A stretch of DNA of 42,529 nt, taken from the NCBI GenBank assembly GCA_015233655.1, contig JADFXI010000011.1:1-42529 (forward strand). Direction: 5' to 3'. The translations under genes were made by a program, and so were the position numbers. The stretch comes from Nitrospirota bacterium (GTDB taxonomy: Bacteria > Nitrospirota > Thermodesulfovibrionia > Thermodesulfovibrionales > Dissulfurispiraceae). This document shows positions 1 to 7,704 of this stretch, piece after piece. The notes beneath the pieces were generated by a model. That model made no database searches. It was not told the origin of the DNA and worked only from the letters and a program-made list of their open reading frames with translations. Positions within the stretch are counted from its first letter, which is position 1. Each line of letters starts with the position of its first letter.

Positions 1-1
1 A

Positions 2-121
2 ACATACTGGTGGATGATCGACTATAACGAGCAGCGGCCTCACGATTCTCTGGGCGATTTGACACCTGCTGAATATATGGAACAAAATGTCGGAACCTCT
101 ACTTTACAACTGTCAACCTAA
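2..121 (+). mobile_element. IS3-family transposase, C-terminal fragment
   Basis: Frame 2 is open from the left edge for 39 codons to a TAA. It contains DYNEQRPHDSLGDLTPAEY, the typical end of the DDE integrase core of IS3-family OrfB transposases (W..DYN..RPH.SLG..TP.EY). The catalytic residues lie outside the window, so it cannot be said whether the element is intact. The TAA overlaps the ATG of the next ORF. No convincing terminal inverted repeat of the insertion sequence is visible downstream. The family call is established pattern recognition on a short fragment. Confidence 0.75.
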
Positions 122-531
122 TGGGGAAGCTTACGATAGATTCTCCTATTTACCAGCAGCTATTGTATACGTACAAAGTCTATCGTTTTATTCAGAATAG
201 ACTATTTCAAGATGGACATGAGAAAGACTTTGCAGTTCATATTAGTGAACTTCTTGCCTATGGCATTTATAAGAAACTTGAAGACACTATAGTTGATTTG
301 AACGACGAGAAGCTGCGGAATGCTTATTCTTATGCCTTTAAAATAATTGAGAAAATAGTAAATGCAGAGTTGGTCGAGCACAATAAACAAGGGAAGGCAT
401 TTTCTTATAACGGTTACTTCAAGAAACCTAAATGCAGATTTGAATACAATAAAGAAGCAGGTCTTATTGAGAATGATAATATCCTGGCGACCTTAAAGAC
501 ACGTAATAATAAAGGGGAAGGTTCTATTTAA
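121..531 (+). CDS. hypothetical protein, AT-rich orphan ORF
   Basis: A 136-residue ORF that I do not recognise. It is mostly helical-looking and rich in Lys, Tyr, Glu and Asn, with no membrane segment or signal peptide. It starts at the ATG overlapping the transposase stop (TAATG) and has no clear ribosome binding site. Its last codons (NNKGEGSI) lie inside the left arm of an inverted repeat, so the natural C-terminus may have been replaced. Base composition is visibly more AT-rich than the genes after 670, which fits acquired DNA or a gene remnant next to an insertion sequence. It could be a passenger ORF, a broken host gene, or not expressed. Confidence 0.4.
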   Translation: MGKLTIDSPIYQQLLYTYKVYRFIQNRLFQDGHEKDFAVHISELLAYGIYKKLEDTIVDLNDEKLRNAYSYAFKIIEKIVNAELVEHNKQGKAFSYNGYFKKPKCRFEYNKEAGLIENDNILATLKTRNNKGEGSI

Positions 532-630
532 TTAGCCTAATGGAAACAATCGAGGATAAAGAGTCTAAAATGTGTATCAGTGCAGGCTTTGCCGGTAAAA
601 TACCCAAAATAAAATAGAACCGTCCCCTTT
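511..630. repeat. imperfect inverted repeat, RAYT/MITE-like
   Basis: The arms at 511-529 (AAAGGGGAAGGTTCTATTT) and 612-630 are reverse complements over 19 nt with one mismatch (A versus C). About 82 nt separate them. The left arm overlaps the end of the 121-531 ORF; the right arm lies in non-coding DNA. GGGGACGGTTCTATTT-type sequences resemble the repeats I associate with REP/RAYT-type elements in metagenomic genomes, but that link is from memory. No coding region lies between the arms. Confidence 0.55.
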
Positions 631-669
631 AATTTTCTTGATCGATTCCCGACATTAGGATGCCTCTTC

Positions 670-1326
670 TCAAGAGGTCGCTTGCCTGGGTTGCATAACA
701 GTCGCCTGGGCAGGGCAGACAGAGACGCAAAGTCCGCATCCTAGGCATTGATCGGCGTTATAATGCATCTGCTCGTCTGTAAAAGTTCGGGCATCGAAGA
801 CGCATCTTTTGACACAATCTCCGCAGTCGATGCACTTGTCTATGTCGGTTACGGCAACATATTCAGACCGGACCATCAAATCCTTGCGGTTAAATGACTT
901 CATTAACTGGATATCATGGCAGCAACAGGAGCAACAACTGCACAGCGCAACAATTTTATGGTCCGGCATGTAAAGGCTCAGATGGACCAAACCGTTTTCA
1001 TCGGCTTTGCGCAATACTTCCGCTGCCTCTGATAAGGAGATGTGACGCGCTAACCCTTTTGCAACGAATTTCTCCCCAAGCTCATTAAGCGTTAAGCAGA
1101 CCTCTAAAGGCTTATCGCAGCGGGAATAATGGACCCTGCAAAGGCATTTCTGCAACGCAATGGATTTTGCATCACTTAAAATATTCTTGACTTGCTCAGC
1201 CGGGAGTATCCATTGCTGAGCTTGAAGGGATTCCCCGACAGGGACCACTCTTGAAGAAAAGGAAATCGTTCCGCTCGCCAGCCACTGATCATATTTAACA
1301 AGTCTCTCTTTCAGGAAATCATCCAT
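670..1326 (-). CDS. 4Fe-4S dicluster ferredoxin-like protein
   Basis: A 218-residue protein with two C-terminal 4Fe-4S motifs: C165, C168, C171, C175 and C194, C197, C200, C204. They are the classic CxxCxxCxxxC and CxxCxxCxxxCP pattern of 8Fe ferredoxins. The N-terminal part is also Cys-rich, with CLCR at 61-64, C70 and C77, and a dense CSCCSCCC run at 129-136 that could hold another metal site. There is no signal peptide, so it should be cytoplasmic. The start has a good ribosome binding site (GGAGGC, minus strand, about 1334-1340). It probably moves electrons, but the partner is unknown. It lies downstream of the radical SAM gene on the same strand, 56 nt away. Confidence 0.8.
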   Translation of the reverse strand: MDDFLKERLVKYDQWLASGTISFSSRVVPVGESLQAQQWILPAEQVKNILSDAKSIALQKCLCRVHYSRCDKPLEVCLTLNELGEKFVAKGLARHISLSEAAEVLRKADENGLVHLSLYMPDHKIVALCSCCSCCCHDIQLMKSFNRKDLMVRSEYVAVTDIDKCIDCGDCVKRCVFDARTFTDEQMHYNADQCLGCGLCVSVCPAQATVMQPRQATS

Positions 1327-1382
1327 AACTTTTTGCCTCCGGCTTAATCTCGTTCAAGACTGTTCAGCCACTCCTGAATATA

Positions 1383-2306
1383 TCAATGCCGATAACACGC
1401 GCACTTTGAGCCCTGGACAGCCTTTCTCTCAGCAAACCTCTTTTCTATATCGATGATGATCTCCTGCCTGGTCTTGCCCCAGATGGGTGCGATCAATATG
1501 GCGTCAGGGGACGTAGCGAAGAAGCGCTGCAAGACGATTTCGGGAGAGAGCCTTTCGACGAAGTTGACGAGAAAATCGAGATACTCTTCATAAGCGAACG
1601 TAGGGAAAGGATCACTTAGATATGCGGTTGCAAGCGGCGTGTTCTTTACTATCTGGAGTTGATGTATTTTTAGAAAGCCGATGGGAAGATTCGAGAGTTC
1701 ATCAGCCATCGCAAGCGTCTCATCCAACGTTTCAGTAGGCAGCCCGGCAATTATATGAGCGCCGATGTGAATGCCTTTGCCTGTGGTCATTTCAACGGCA
1801 TCGAGAAATGTCTGGTAATCATGGCCGCGCAATATATAGTCGAGTGATTTGTCATACATCGATTGCAGGCCGTACTCGACGAGGACGAAGTGTTTCTCGG
1901 CGAGTGACTGTAGCAATTCAATCTTCTCAGGGTCGACGCAGTCAGGTCTCGTGCCGATTGCGAGACCGATAACGCCTGGTTCGGCAAGGGCCTGGCCGTA
2001 AGCATCTGCCAGCTCGTTCACCGAGGCGTACGTGTTTGTATACGGCTGGAAATAGACGAGAAATTTAGACGCCTTGTACCTGCCCGAAAGATATGTAATC
2101 CCATCTCTAATCTGTTTCGAAAGCGGGATTTCAGACTTGCATTCCGACGGCCTGAAACTGCTGTTATTGCAATAGATACAGCCTGTTACGCCAAGTGTGC
2201 CGTCCCTGTTCGGACAGGTGAAACCTGCATCGACATTCACCTTATACACGATGGTGCCGAATCTCTTTCTCAGCCAGGGGCCGAACGCATTATATCTGCC
2301 TGCCAT
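1383..2306 (-). CDS. YhcC-type (TIGR01212) radical SAM protein
   Basis: A 307-residue radical SAM protein. The cluster-binding cysteines are C31, C43 and C46 in CPNRDGTLGVTGCIYC, which is the widened spacing typical of the YhcC/TIGR01212 family rather than CxxxCxxC. Further family-like stretches are YFQPYTNTYA near residue 90 and the GLQS.....L..I.RGH region. The biological substrate of this family is not well established. There is no Shine-Dalgarno before the ATG; instead a -10-like AATAAT lies 5 nt upstream, so the mRNA may be leaderless. It is divergent from the aldolase gene. Confidence 0.85.
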   Translation of the reverse strand: MAGRYNAFGPWLRKRFGTIVYKVNVDAGFTCPNRDGTLGVTGCIYCNNSSFRPSECKSEIPLSKQIRDGITYLSGRYKASKFLVYFQPYTNTYASVNELADAYGQALAEPGVIGLAIGTRPDCVDPEKIELLQSLAEKHFVLVEYGLQSMYDKSLDYILRGHDYQTFLDAVEMTTGKGIHIGAHIIAGLPTETLDETLAMADELSNLPIGFLKIHQLQIVKNTPLATAYLSDPFPTFAYEEYLDFLVNFVERLSPEIVLQRFFATSPDAILIAPIWGKTRQEIIIDIEKRFAERKAVQGSKCACYRH

Positions 2307-2311
2307 ATTTA

Positions 2312-2341
2312 ATTATTCAGATTCGGCGTCGGTCTTGTCAA
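2312..2341 (-). promoter_or_regulatory. sigma70-like promoter of the radical SAM gene
   Basis: On the minus strand TTGACA (2341-2336) is followed by 18 nt and AATAAT (2317-2312). The ATG begins at 2306, where transcription would be expected to start. This implies a leaderless or nearly leaderless mRNA. Confidence 0.45.
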
Positions 2342-2389
2342 ACAGGCGCGGCATTCGAGCGTCAGCCCGTTAAGTTTTGATTACGCATC

Positions 2390-2417
2390 TTGAAGATATC
2401 TGCCTATCTGCTATAAT
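2390..2417 (+). promoter_or_regulatory. promoter of the carbon-metabolism operon
   Basis: TTGAAG (2390-2395), 16 nt, then TATAAT (2412-2417) preceded by TG at 2409-2410, giving an extended -10. A strong AGGAGG ribosome binding site follows at about 2439-2444, just ahead of the ATG at 2449. Confidence 0.6.
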
Positions 2418-2448
2418 ATGCCCATAAACTTCTTAAATAGGAGGACGT

Positions 2449-3807
2449 ATGGCTCTACAAGGTCTCATGGACGCAATTGATTTGAAAAATGGTTCTGTTA
2501 CTATTAAAGATAAAACTGCCGTCCGTGCTGTTATGGACAGACTGGTCTATGCCGCTGTTTTCGAGCCTGATGATGAAAAGAGGAAAGCCTTTTTTATGCT
2601 TGTAAAAGAGACCGCAAAGGCATACGGCGCGTACCCTGCTTCCATCCAGGGCCTTTATGAAGAGATGGGCAGAAATTATCCCGGCTTTACCGTTCCTGCA
2701 ATGAATATAAGGGGACTTACTTATGATGCGGCAAGGGCGGCATTCAGAAAGGCGCATGCATTGAAAGTCGGTCCCATGATCTTCGAGATCGCAAGGTCTG
2801 AGATAGGCTATACAAAACAGCGGCCGCTGGAATACGCTGCGGTTGTTCTCGCGGCTGCGGTGAGAGAAGGGCACGAGGGCCCTGTTTTTATTCAGGGCGA
2901 CCATTTCCAGTTGGTGAGGAAGAACTACCTGAGTGACCCTGCTGCTGAAGTGAACTACATAAAGGGCCTGATTGCCGAGGCCATTGAAGCCGAATTTTAC
3001 AACATTGATATAGACTCCTCCACACTCGTTGATCTTTCCCAGGCCACCATTAAAGAGCAGCAGAGGCCCAATTTTGAGCGGACCGCTGAATTGGCAATGC
3101 ATGTAAGGCAGTTGCAGCCAACAGGCATAGAGATTTCGATAGGGGGAGAAATCGGGGAAATAGGCACCAAGAACAGCAATCCGGATGAGTTAAAGGCTTA
3201 TCTCGACGGGTTCAAGGAGACTTTTAAAGGGACCAAAGGACTCAGCAAGCTCAGTGTTCAGACCGGCACAAGCCACGGCGGTGTCGTTCTGCCTGACGGC
3301 ACCCTCGCAAAAGTAAAGATAGATTTCGAAACTCTGAGAAGCCTGTCTGAACATGCCAGGAAAGATTACGGCCTGTCAGGGTGCGTACAGCATGGGGCTT
3401 CCACTCTTCCGGATGATGCGTTCCATATGTTCCCTGAGACAACCACTTCGGAAGTGCATCTTGCCACCGGCTTCCAGAACATCATGTACGATAACGCCGG
3501 TCTCGATGCGGCCTTCAGGGCAGAGGTTTACGCTTTCATTTCGAAGGAGTATGCCAAAGAGAGGAAAGAGGGACAGACCGAGGAGCAGTTTATCTACAGC
3601 ACCCGTAAAAAGGGCTTTGGCCCCTTGAAGAAAAAATGGTGGGATTTGCCGGCTGATGTCAAGGCCCCGATTATAAAAGAGCTTGAAGACAAATTCGCAT
3701 TGCTTTTTGGACAGATAAAAGTCACCGGCACCGAGGACATACTCAAGAAAACCATCAAACCTGTTGTGATCAAGAAAGAGATCAGGACGGATTTGCTGGG
3801 CCTGTAG
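2449..3807 (+). CDS. class II fructose-bisphosphate aldolase-like protein
   Basis: A 452-residue divergent member of the zinc-dependent class II aldolase family, which cleaves or forms ketose bisphosphates such as fructose 1,6-bisphosphate. Residues matching the metal and catalytic positions are D151-H152 (GDHFQ), E234/E237 (GGEIGEIG), H276 (GTSHGG) and H315 (VQHGAST). At 452 residues it is longer than the usual 300-360, with about 70 extra N-terminal residues before the barrel. The start is fixed by AGGAGG five nt upstream of ATG. It is followed after 12 nt by a phosphoglycerate kinase and then two phosphofructokinases, which supports a glycolytic or gluconeogenic role. Substrate specificity (fructose or tagatose bisphosphate) is not proven. 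Confidence 0.8.
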   Translation: MALQGLMDAIDLKNGSVTIKDKTAVRAVMDRLVYAAVFEPDDEKRKAFFMLVKETAKAYGAYPASIQGLYEEMGRNYPGFTVPAMNIRGLTYDAARAAFRKAHALKVGPMIFEIARSEIGYTKQRPLEYAAVVLAAAVREGHEGPVFIQGDHFQLVRKNYLSDPAAEVNYIKGLIAEAIEAEFYNIDIDSSTLVDLSQATIKEQQRPNFERTAELAMHVRQLQPTGIEISIGGEIGEIGTKNSNPDELKAYLDGFKETFKGTKGLSKLSVQTGTSHGGVVLPDGTLAKVKIDFETLRSLSEHARKDYGLSGCVQHGASTLPDDAFHMFPETTTSEVHLATGFQNIMYDNAGLDAAFRAEVYAFISKEYAKERKEGQTEEQFIYSTRKKGFGPLKKKWWDLPADVKAPIIKELEDKFALLFGQIKVTGTEDILKKTIKPVVIKKEIRTDLLGL

Positions 3808-3819
3808 AGGGAGACTAAT

Positions 3820-5127
3820 ATGGATAATCAGAGACTGGACCCTGGGCTGCCACTGATCCAGGAGGCAGATCTTGCGGGCAAGACCGTCCTTGTCAGGTTC
3901 GATCACAATGTAGTAAAGGACGGCGTAATTAAAGACCCTTACAGAATTGACAGGACCTTCGGCACGCTCTATAACATTGTGGAGCGCGGCGGAAGGCCGA
4001 TATTGATGACCCATGTCGGAAGGCCGAAGGACAAGAAGACAGGCGACATAACCTGCCGATCCAGCGATTCTGTCGAGCCGATTGCGGAATATCTGGAGCA
4101 TAAGCTGCACACCACTTTCCATATACCACGCTTTAATATTGATGCCAAATTGGGCGTAACCGGCATAGACACTTCCATCAATCTTGCCATCCGCAATCTG
4201 CGCGAACATAAAATAGGCGGCATATATCTTCCGAATACCCGATGGTTTCAAGGAGAAGAGACACAGGGTCCGGCGCGGGAAAACTTTGCGCTACAGCTCG
4301 CGGGGCTTGCCGATATTTATATCAACGATGCATTCGGCTCGTGGCAGCCGCACGCATCGACTTATGACCTGACAAAATTTCTGCCTTCATACGCCGGTTT
4401 TTTGATGCAGCAGGAAATAGCGAATCTGAATTCGGTCATAAATCCGGCCCGTCCGTTTGTCGCCGTCGTGGCCGGGTCGAAATACGACACTAAGATCGGC
4501 CCACTCTATGCTATCTATGACAAGGTCGACAAACTGATTCTGGGCGGGGTTATCTATAACGCTTTCCTCTGCGCCAAATACGGCATCAGCATTGCAGGAG
4601 TATCAGACACCGACATTACTGCGGCAAAAGACCTTGTAGAAAAGGACCGCATGAACCAAAAAATTGTAGAGCTGCCGTTCCTTGTCGAGTCAGACACTCT
4701 CGAAGGAAGAGTTGATGGCAAATACAGGACCATAAGCATAGGAGATTTCTCTCAGGGCAAGAAATATAACTATATACTGGACATAGATGCGCGCTCTTTT
4801 GAAGACGGGGCCGTAGTAGGAAGCATCCTGGGAGCCAAGACGATCTTTGTCAATGCCGTAATGGGTTTCACCCCGCATTTTACAGCGGGGTCCGCCGCAC
4901 TCGACAGCACTATAGACCATAACAGCACCGCGATTAAAATGTACGGGGGCGGAGACACCCTGCAGGAATTCAAGAATTTGTGCCCCGGCCTCTATCTTTC
5001 GGTGCTCGATAATACCAAATACTATTTCTTTACCGGAGGCGGCACGGTCCTTACCGCTATAGAACAAGGCAGCCCTTACGGACTAAAACCCGTTCAGGCG
5101 CTGATGGACAATAAGAAGCGCACATAA
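3820..5127 (+). CDS. pgk: phosphoglycerate kinase, divergent
   Basis: A 435-residue phosphoglycerate kinase, interconverting 1,3-bisphosphoglycerate and 3-phosphoglycerate with ADP/ATP. N-domain substrate motifs are recognisable: RFDHNVV at 26-32 (usual RVDFNVP), HVGRPK at 65-70, NTRWFQGEE near 139-147 and YINDAFGSWQPHAST at 167-181. The C-domain has AGSKYDTKI (usual GGAKVSDKI), GGGDT at 376-380 and TGGGT near 405-409. Two familiar nucleotide-site motifs differ: DIGP.T is not apparent, and NGPMGVFE reads NAVMGFTPH. The protein is therefore a divergent subtype, probably still active. A GGGAGA ribosome binding site precedes the ATG. Confidence 0.88.
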   Translation: MDNQRLDPGLPLIQEADLAGKTVLVRFDHNVVKDGVIKDPYRIDRTFGTLYNIVERGGRPILMTHVGRPKDKKTGDITCRSSDSVEPIAEYLEHKLHTTFHIPRFNIDAKLGVTGIDTSINLAIRNLREHKIGGIYLPNTRWFQGEETQGPARENFALQLAGLADIYINDAFGSWQPHASTYDLTKFLPSYAGFLMQQEIANLNSVINPARPFVAVVAGSKYDTKIGPLYAIYDKVDKLILGGVIYNAFLCAKYGISIAGVSDTDITAAKDLVEKDRMNQKIVELPFLVESDTLEGRVDGKYRTISIGDFSQGKKYNYILDIDARSFEDGAVVGSILGAKTIFVNAVMGFTPHFTAGSAALDSTIDHNSTAIKMYGGGDTLQEFKNLCPGLYLSVLDNTKYYFFTGGGTVLTAIEQGSPYGLKPVQALMDNKKRT

Positions 5128-5198
5128 CAGTCGAACCACTTAGTGCTTTACTCTCTGTCCTCTGTGGTTGATTATTGACAATATATAAGGAGGGTCCA

Positions 5199-6413
5199 AT
5201 GGCGAATATTAAAAAGATAGGTGTAATAACGAGCGGCGGTGATTGCGGCGGCCTTAATGCAGTTATTAAAGGGGTATCACGCGAGGCGTATTTTCATGGA
5301 ATCGAATCGGTCGTAATTCCCAACGGCTATGCCGGCCTGTACAATCTCGTTGACCTCGAATCAGTAGTCTTGCTTAATGCCGAGAGGATAAGCCGCATTG
5401 AGGCCTCGCTTGCCGGAAGCGAAGCCGGCCATTCACGCGTGAAGATAAGTAAAATAGCGGACCCCAACAAGTATGAGCGCATTAAAGCAGGGCTCAAGAA
5501 ATTCGGCATCGACGCCCTCGTCATAAGCGGCGGCGACGACACGGGCAGTGTTGTGGTAGACCTTGGCGGCAAGGGCATACCCTGCATACATGTACCCAAG
5601 ACAATGGACCTGGACCTCCAGCCTTACAGCGTAGGGGGCGATTCATCCATTAACAGGATTGCCGTCTTCACCCGGGAGTTGAAGACAACCGGATTAAGCC
5701 ACAACCGCATTTTGGTAATCGAGGTCTTCGGCAGATATGTCGGGCATACTGCGCTGCACGGGGGCATTGGTGCAGAGGCGGACTGTATTTTGATACCTGA
5801 AATCCCGGTAGACTTTGATGTCGTCTATGACCATATGAAAGCCACGTACTGCAACAGGATCTTGCGAAGCGATGTCAAGGCCGGAACATATATTATTGTT
5901 GTTGCCGAAGGATTGAAAAATGCCAGCGGTGAAATGCTGTACGACGAATCTGCGGGAGTGGATGCGTTCGGGCATAAGAAACTCGCGGGCGCTGCGAGAT
6001 ACGTGAGACAGCAACTCGAAAGACGCCTGAAAGACGATCCGGGGATGAAGGAGTTTATGATCAAAACCGGCATGTATGCTCCGGGCGTATACGAACTCCC
6101 AGAGGTGCGTGAAGTCACTCCGGGACATCTCGTCCGGTCCGGCGGGTCTTCTGCCTATGACGTTAATTTCGGATACAAGGCAGGTGCCTGCGCAGTGCTG
6201 CTTCTGATGGAGGGGAAGACCAGCTTTACCATTTCTGACGTGGACGGCAACAAAATATGTTATATTCCTACGACCGAGGCAATCAAGCGGAGAGAGGTGG
6301 ATGTTGCCGAGATCGCGCTCTTCGAGAGCCTTGGCACCTGTTTCGGGCGGAGGCCTGAGAAGTTCGAGTATGAACTTGTCGAGAGAAAACCCCCTATAAC
6401 GAGGCACGTTTAA
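5199..6413 (+). CDS. phosphofructokinase, PPi-type residues
   Basis: A 404-residue phosphofructokinase of the PfkA superfamily, phosphorylating fructose 6-phosphate. GVITSGGDCGGLNAVIKG at 8-25 is the phosphate loop. GGDD at 111-114 and PKT at 133-135 carry Asp and Lys at the two positions that in PPi-dependent enzymes replace the Gly residues of ATP enzymes, so PPi may be the phosphoryl donor (inference from family rules). The catalytic motif is TMDLD rather than TIDND, but both Asp are kept, as is FGR near 176. I chose the ATG at 5199 over an upstream TTG at 5175 because AAGGAGGG lies just before it. It is immediately followed by a second phosphofructokinase. Confidence 0.85.
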   Translation: MANIKKIGVITSGGDCGGLNAVIKGVSREAYFHGIESVVIPNGYAGLYNLVDLESVVLLNAERISRIEASLAGSEAGHSRVKISKIADPNKYERIKAGLKKFGIDALVISGGDDTGSVVVDLGGKGIPCIHVPKTMDLDLQPYSVGGDSSINRIAVFTRELKTTGLSHNRILVIEVFGRYVGHTALHGGIGAEADCILIPEIPVDFDVVYDHMKATYCNRILRSDVKAGTYIIVVAEGLKNASGEMLYDESAGVDAFGHKKLAGAARYVRQQLERRLKDDPGMKEFMIKTGMYAPGVYELPEVREVTPGHLVRSGGSSAYDVNFGYKAGACAVLLLMEGKTSFTISDVDGNKICYIPTTEAIKRREVDVAEIALFESLGTCFGRRPEKFEYELVERKPPITRHV

Positions 6414-6437
6414 TATGGCCATTGCGAAACATCTGTC

Positions 6438-7691
6438 ATGAACGGTAAAAACAACAATATTTTCGGAATAATAGTGGGCGGAGGGCCGGCCCCGGGGATC
6501 AATGGGGTAATCAGTTCTGCTACTATCGAGGCCATCAATCAAGGCAAAAAAGTTGTCGGCATAAAGGGCGGCTTCAAACCGCTTTTTGAGGGCAATACCG
6601 ACTGTGCTCTTCCACTCACCATAAATGCTGTCTCAAGGATACATGCAACAGGCGGTTCTATCTTAAGGACTTCGAGGGACTTCCCTGACAGGGTAAAAGA
6701 GAAGTTCAGCGTCTTGATGTCGACGCTCAGACAGATCGGCATCAGCCATCTCGTCACTGTCGGCGGCGAGGGCACATTGTTTATGGCCAACTGGATCGAT
6801 CGTGAATCCAGGGGTGACATGAATGTCGTGCATGTGCCGAAGACCATCGATAACGATATCCCATTGCCCGGGGGCGCCTCGACCTTCGGCTATCAGACGG
6901 CGCGCCATTTCGGTGTCGAGATCGTCCAGAACATAATGGAAGATGCCAAGACAACCGGACGGTGGTACTTTATTACGACTATGGGCAGGCATGCAGGCCA
7001 CCTCGCCCTCGGCATCGGGAAAGCTGCCGGAGCAACAATAACGCTCATTGCCGAGGAATTCACTGAGGAAAAGGTCTCCTTTAAAAAGGTCGCCGATGTG
7101 CTCGCAGGCTCCATTATCAAGAGGCTGGCTTACGGCATCGACCACGGAGTTGCCATACTCGCTGAAGGCTTGTCGGAAAAATTTGATTATGAAGAACTGA
7201 AAGATTATGAGCAGGTGGAAAAGGATGAGACCGGCAGGACCAGGCTCTCCGAGATCCAGCTCGGCAGGGTATTAAAGAATATTGTTATGCAGACGCTTGA
7301 GTCTATGGGACTGCACGTTACCATTGTGGATAAGAATATCGGTTACGAACTGCGGGCTGCCGACCCCATCCCCTTCGACCTCGAATATACGAGAGACCTG
7401 GGATATGGCGCTGTCCGTTACCTTATAAAGGGCGGAACAGGCGCAATGATTGTACTCAATGACGGTCATCTCAGGGCAATACCTTTTGCCGACCTTGCGG
7501 ACTATCCGTCAGGCCGCATCAAGGTCAGGATTGTGGACATTACTTCCGAGACCTATGAAGTGGCATTGAAGTATATGCGGCGGCTTGAGTGCGATGACTT
7601 TGAAGGAGAGCGGCTGCAACGGCTGGCGGGAATAACGCATTTGAGCGCCTCCGAGTTTGTCGACAGATTCGGCTATCTCGCAGGCATCTGA
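6438..7691 (+). CDS. phosphofructokinase, second copy, ATP-type Gly
   Basis: A 417-residue phosphofructokinase starting 24 nt after the first. GGEGT at 109-113 has Gly where PPi enzymes have Asp. PKTIDND at 134-140 has the catalytic Asp pair and a Lys. TTMGRHAGHLALG near 176-188 is the fructose 6-phosphate site motif. The Gly plus Lys combination is known from actinobacterial ATP-dependent enzymes of the mixed-substrate clade, so ATP use is the better guess. No clear ribosome binding site precedes the ATG, which suggests translational coupling. The two enzymes are clearly distinct and not a recent duplication. Confidence 0.87.
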   Translation: MNGKNNNIFGIIVGGGPAPGINGVISSATIEAINQGKKVVGIKGGFKPLFEGNTDCALPLTINAVSRIHATGGSILRTSRDFPDRVKEKFSVLMSTLRQIGISHLVTVGGEGTLFMANWIDRESRGDMNVVHVPKTIDNDIPLPGGASTFGYQTARHFGVEIVQNIMEDAKTTGRWYFITTMGRHAGHLALGIGKAAGATITLIAEEFTEEKVSFKKVADVLAGSIIKRLAYGIDHGVAILAEGLSEKFDYEELKDYEQVEKDETGRTRLSEIQLGRVLKNIVMQTLESMGLHVTIVDKNIGYELRAADPIPFDLEYTRDLGYGAVRYLIKGGTGAMIVLNDGHLRAIPFADLADYPSGRIKVRIVDITSETYEVALKYMRRLECDDFEGERLQRLAGITHLSASEFVDRFGYLAGI

Positions 7692-7704
7692 GAAGGGGCG
7701 GGCC

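Noticed and set aside
3376-4251. 291-residue minus-strand ORF
   Set aside because: Shadow of the aldolase and pgk genes.
5128-5198. Repeat-like CTCTGTCCTCTGTGGTTG stretch between pgk and the first phosphofructokinase
   Set aside because: It resembles a dispersed motif I recall from other genomes, but there is only one copy here and no structure beyond a 6-bp AACCAC/GTGGTT pair.
5694-6542. 282-residue minus-strand ORF
   Set aside because: Shadow of the phosphofructokinase genes; no domain recognised.
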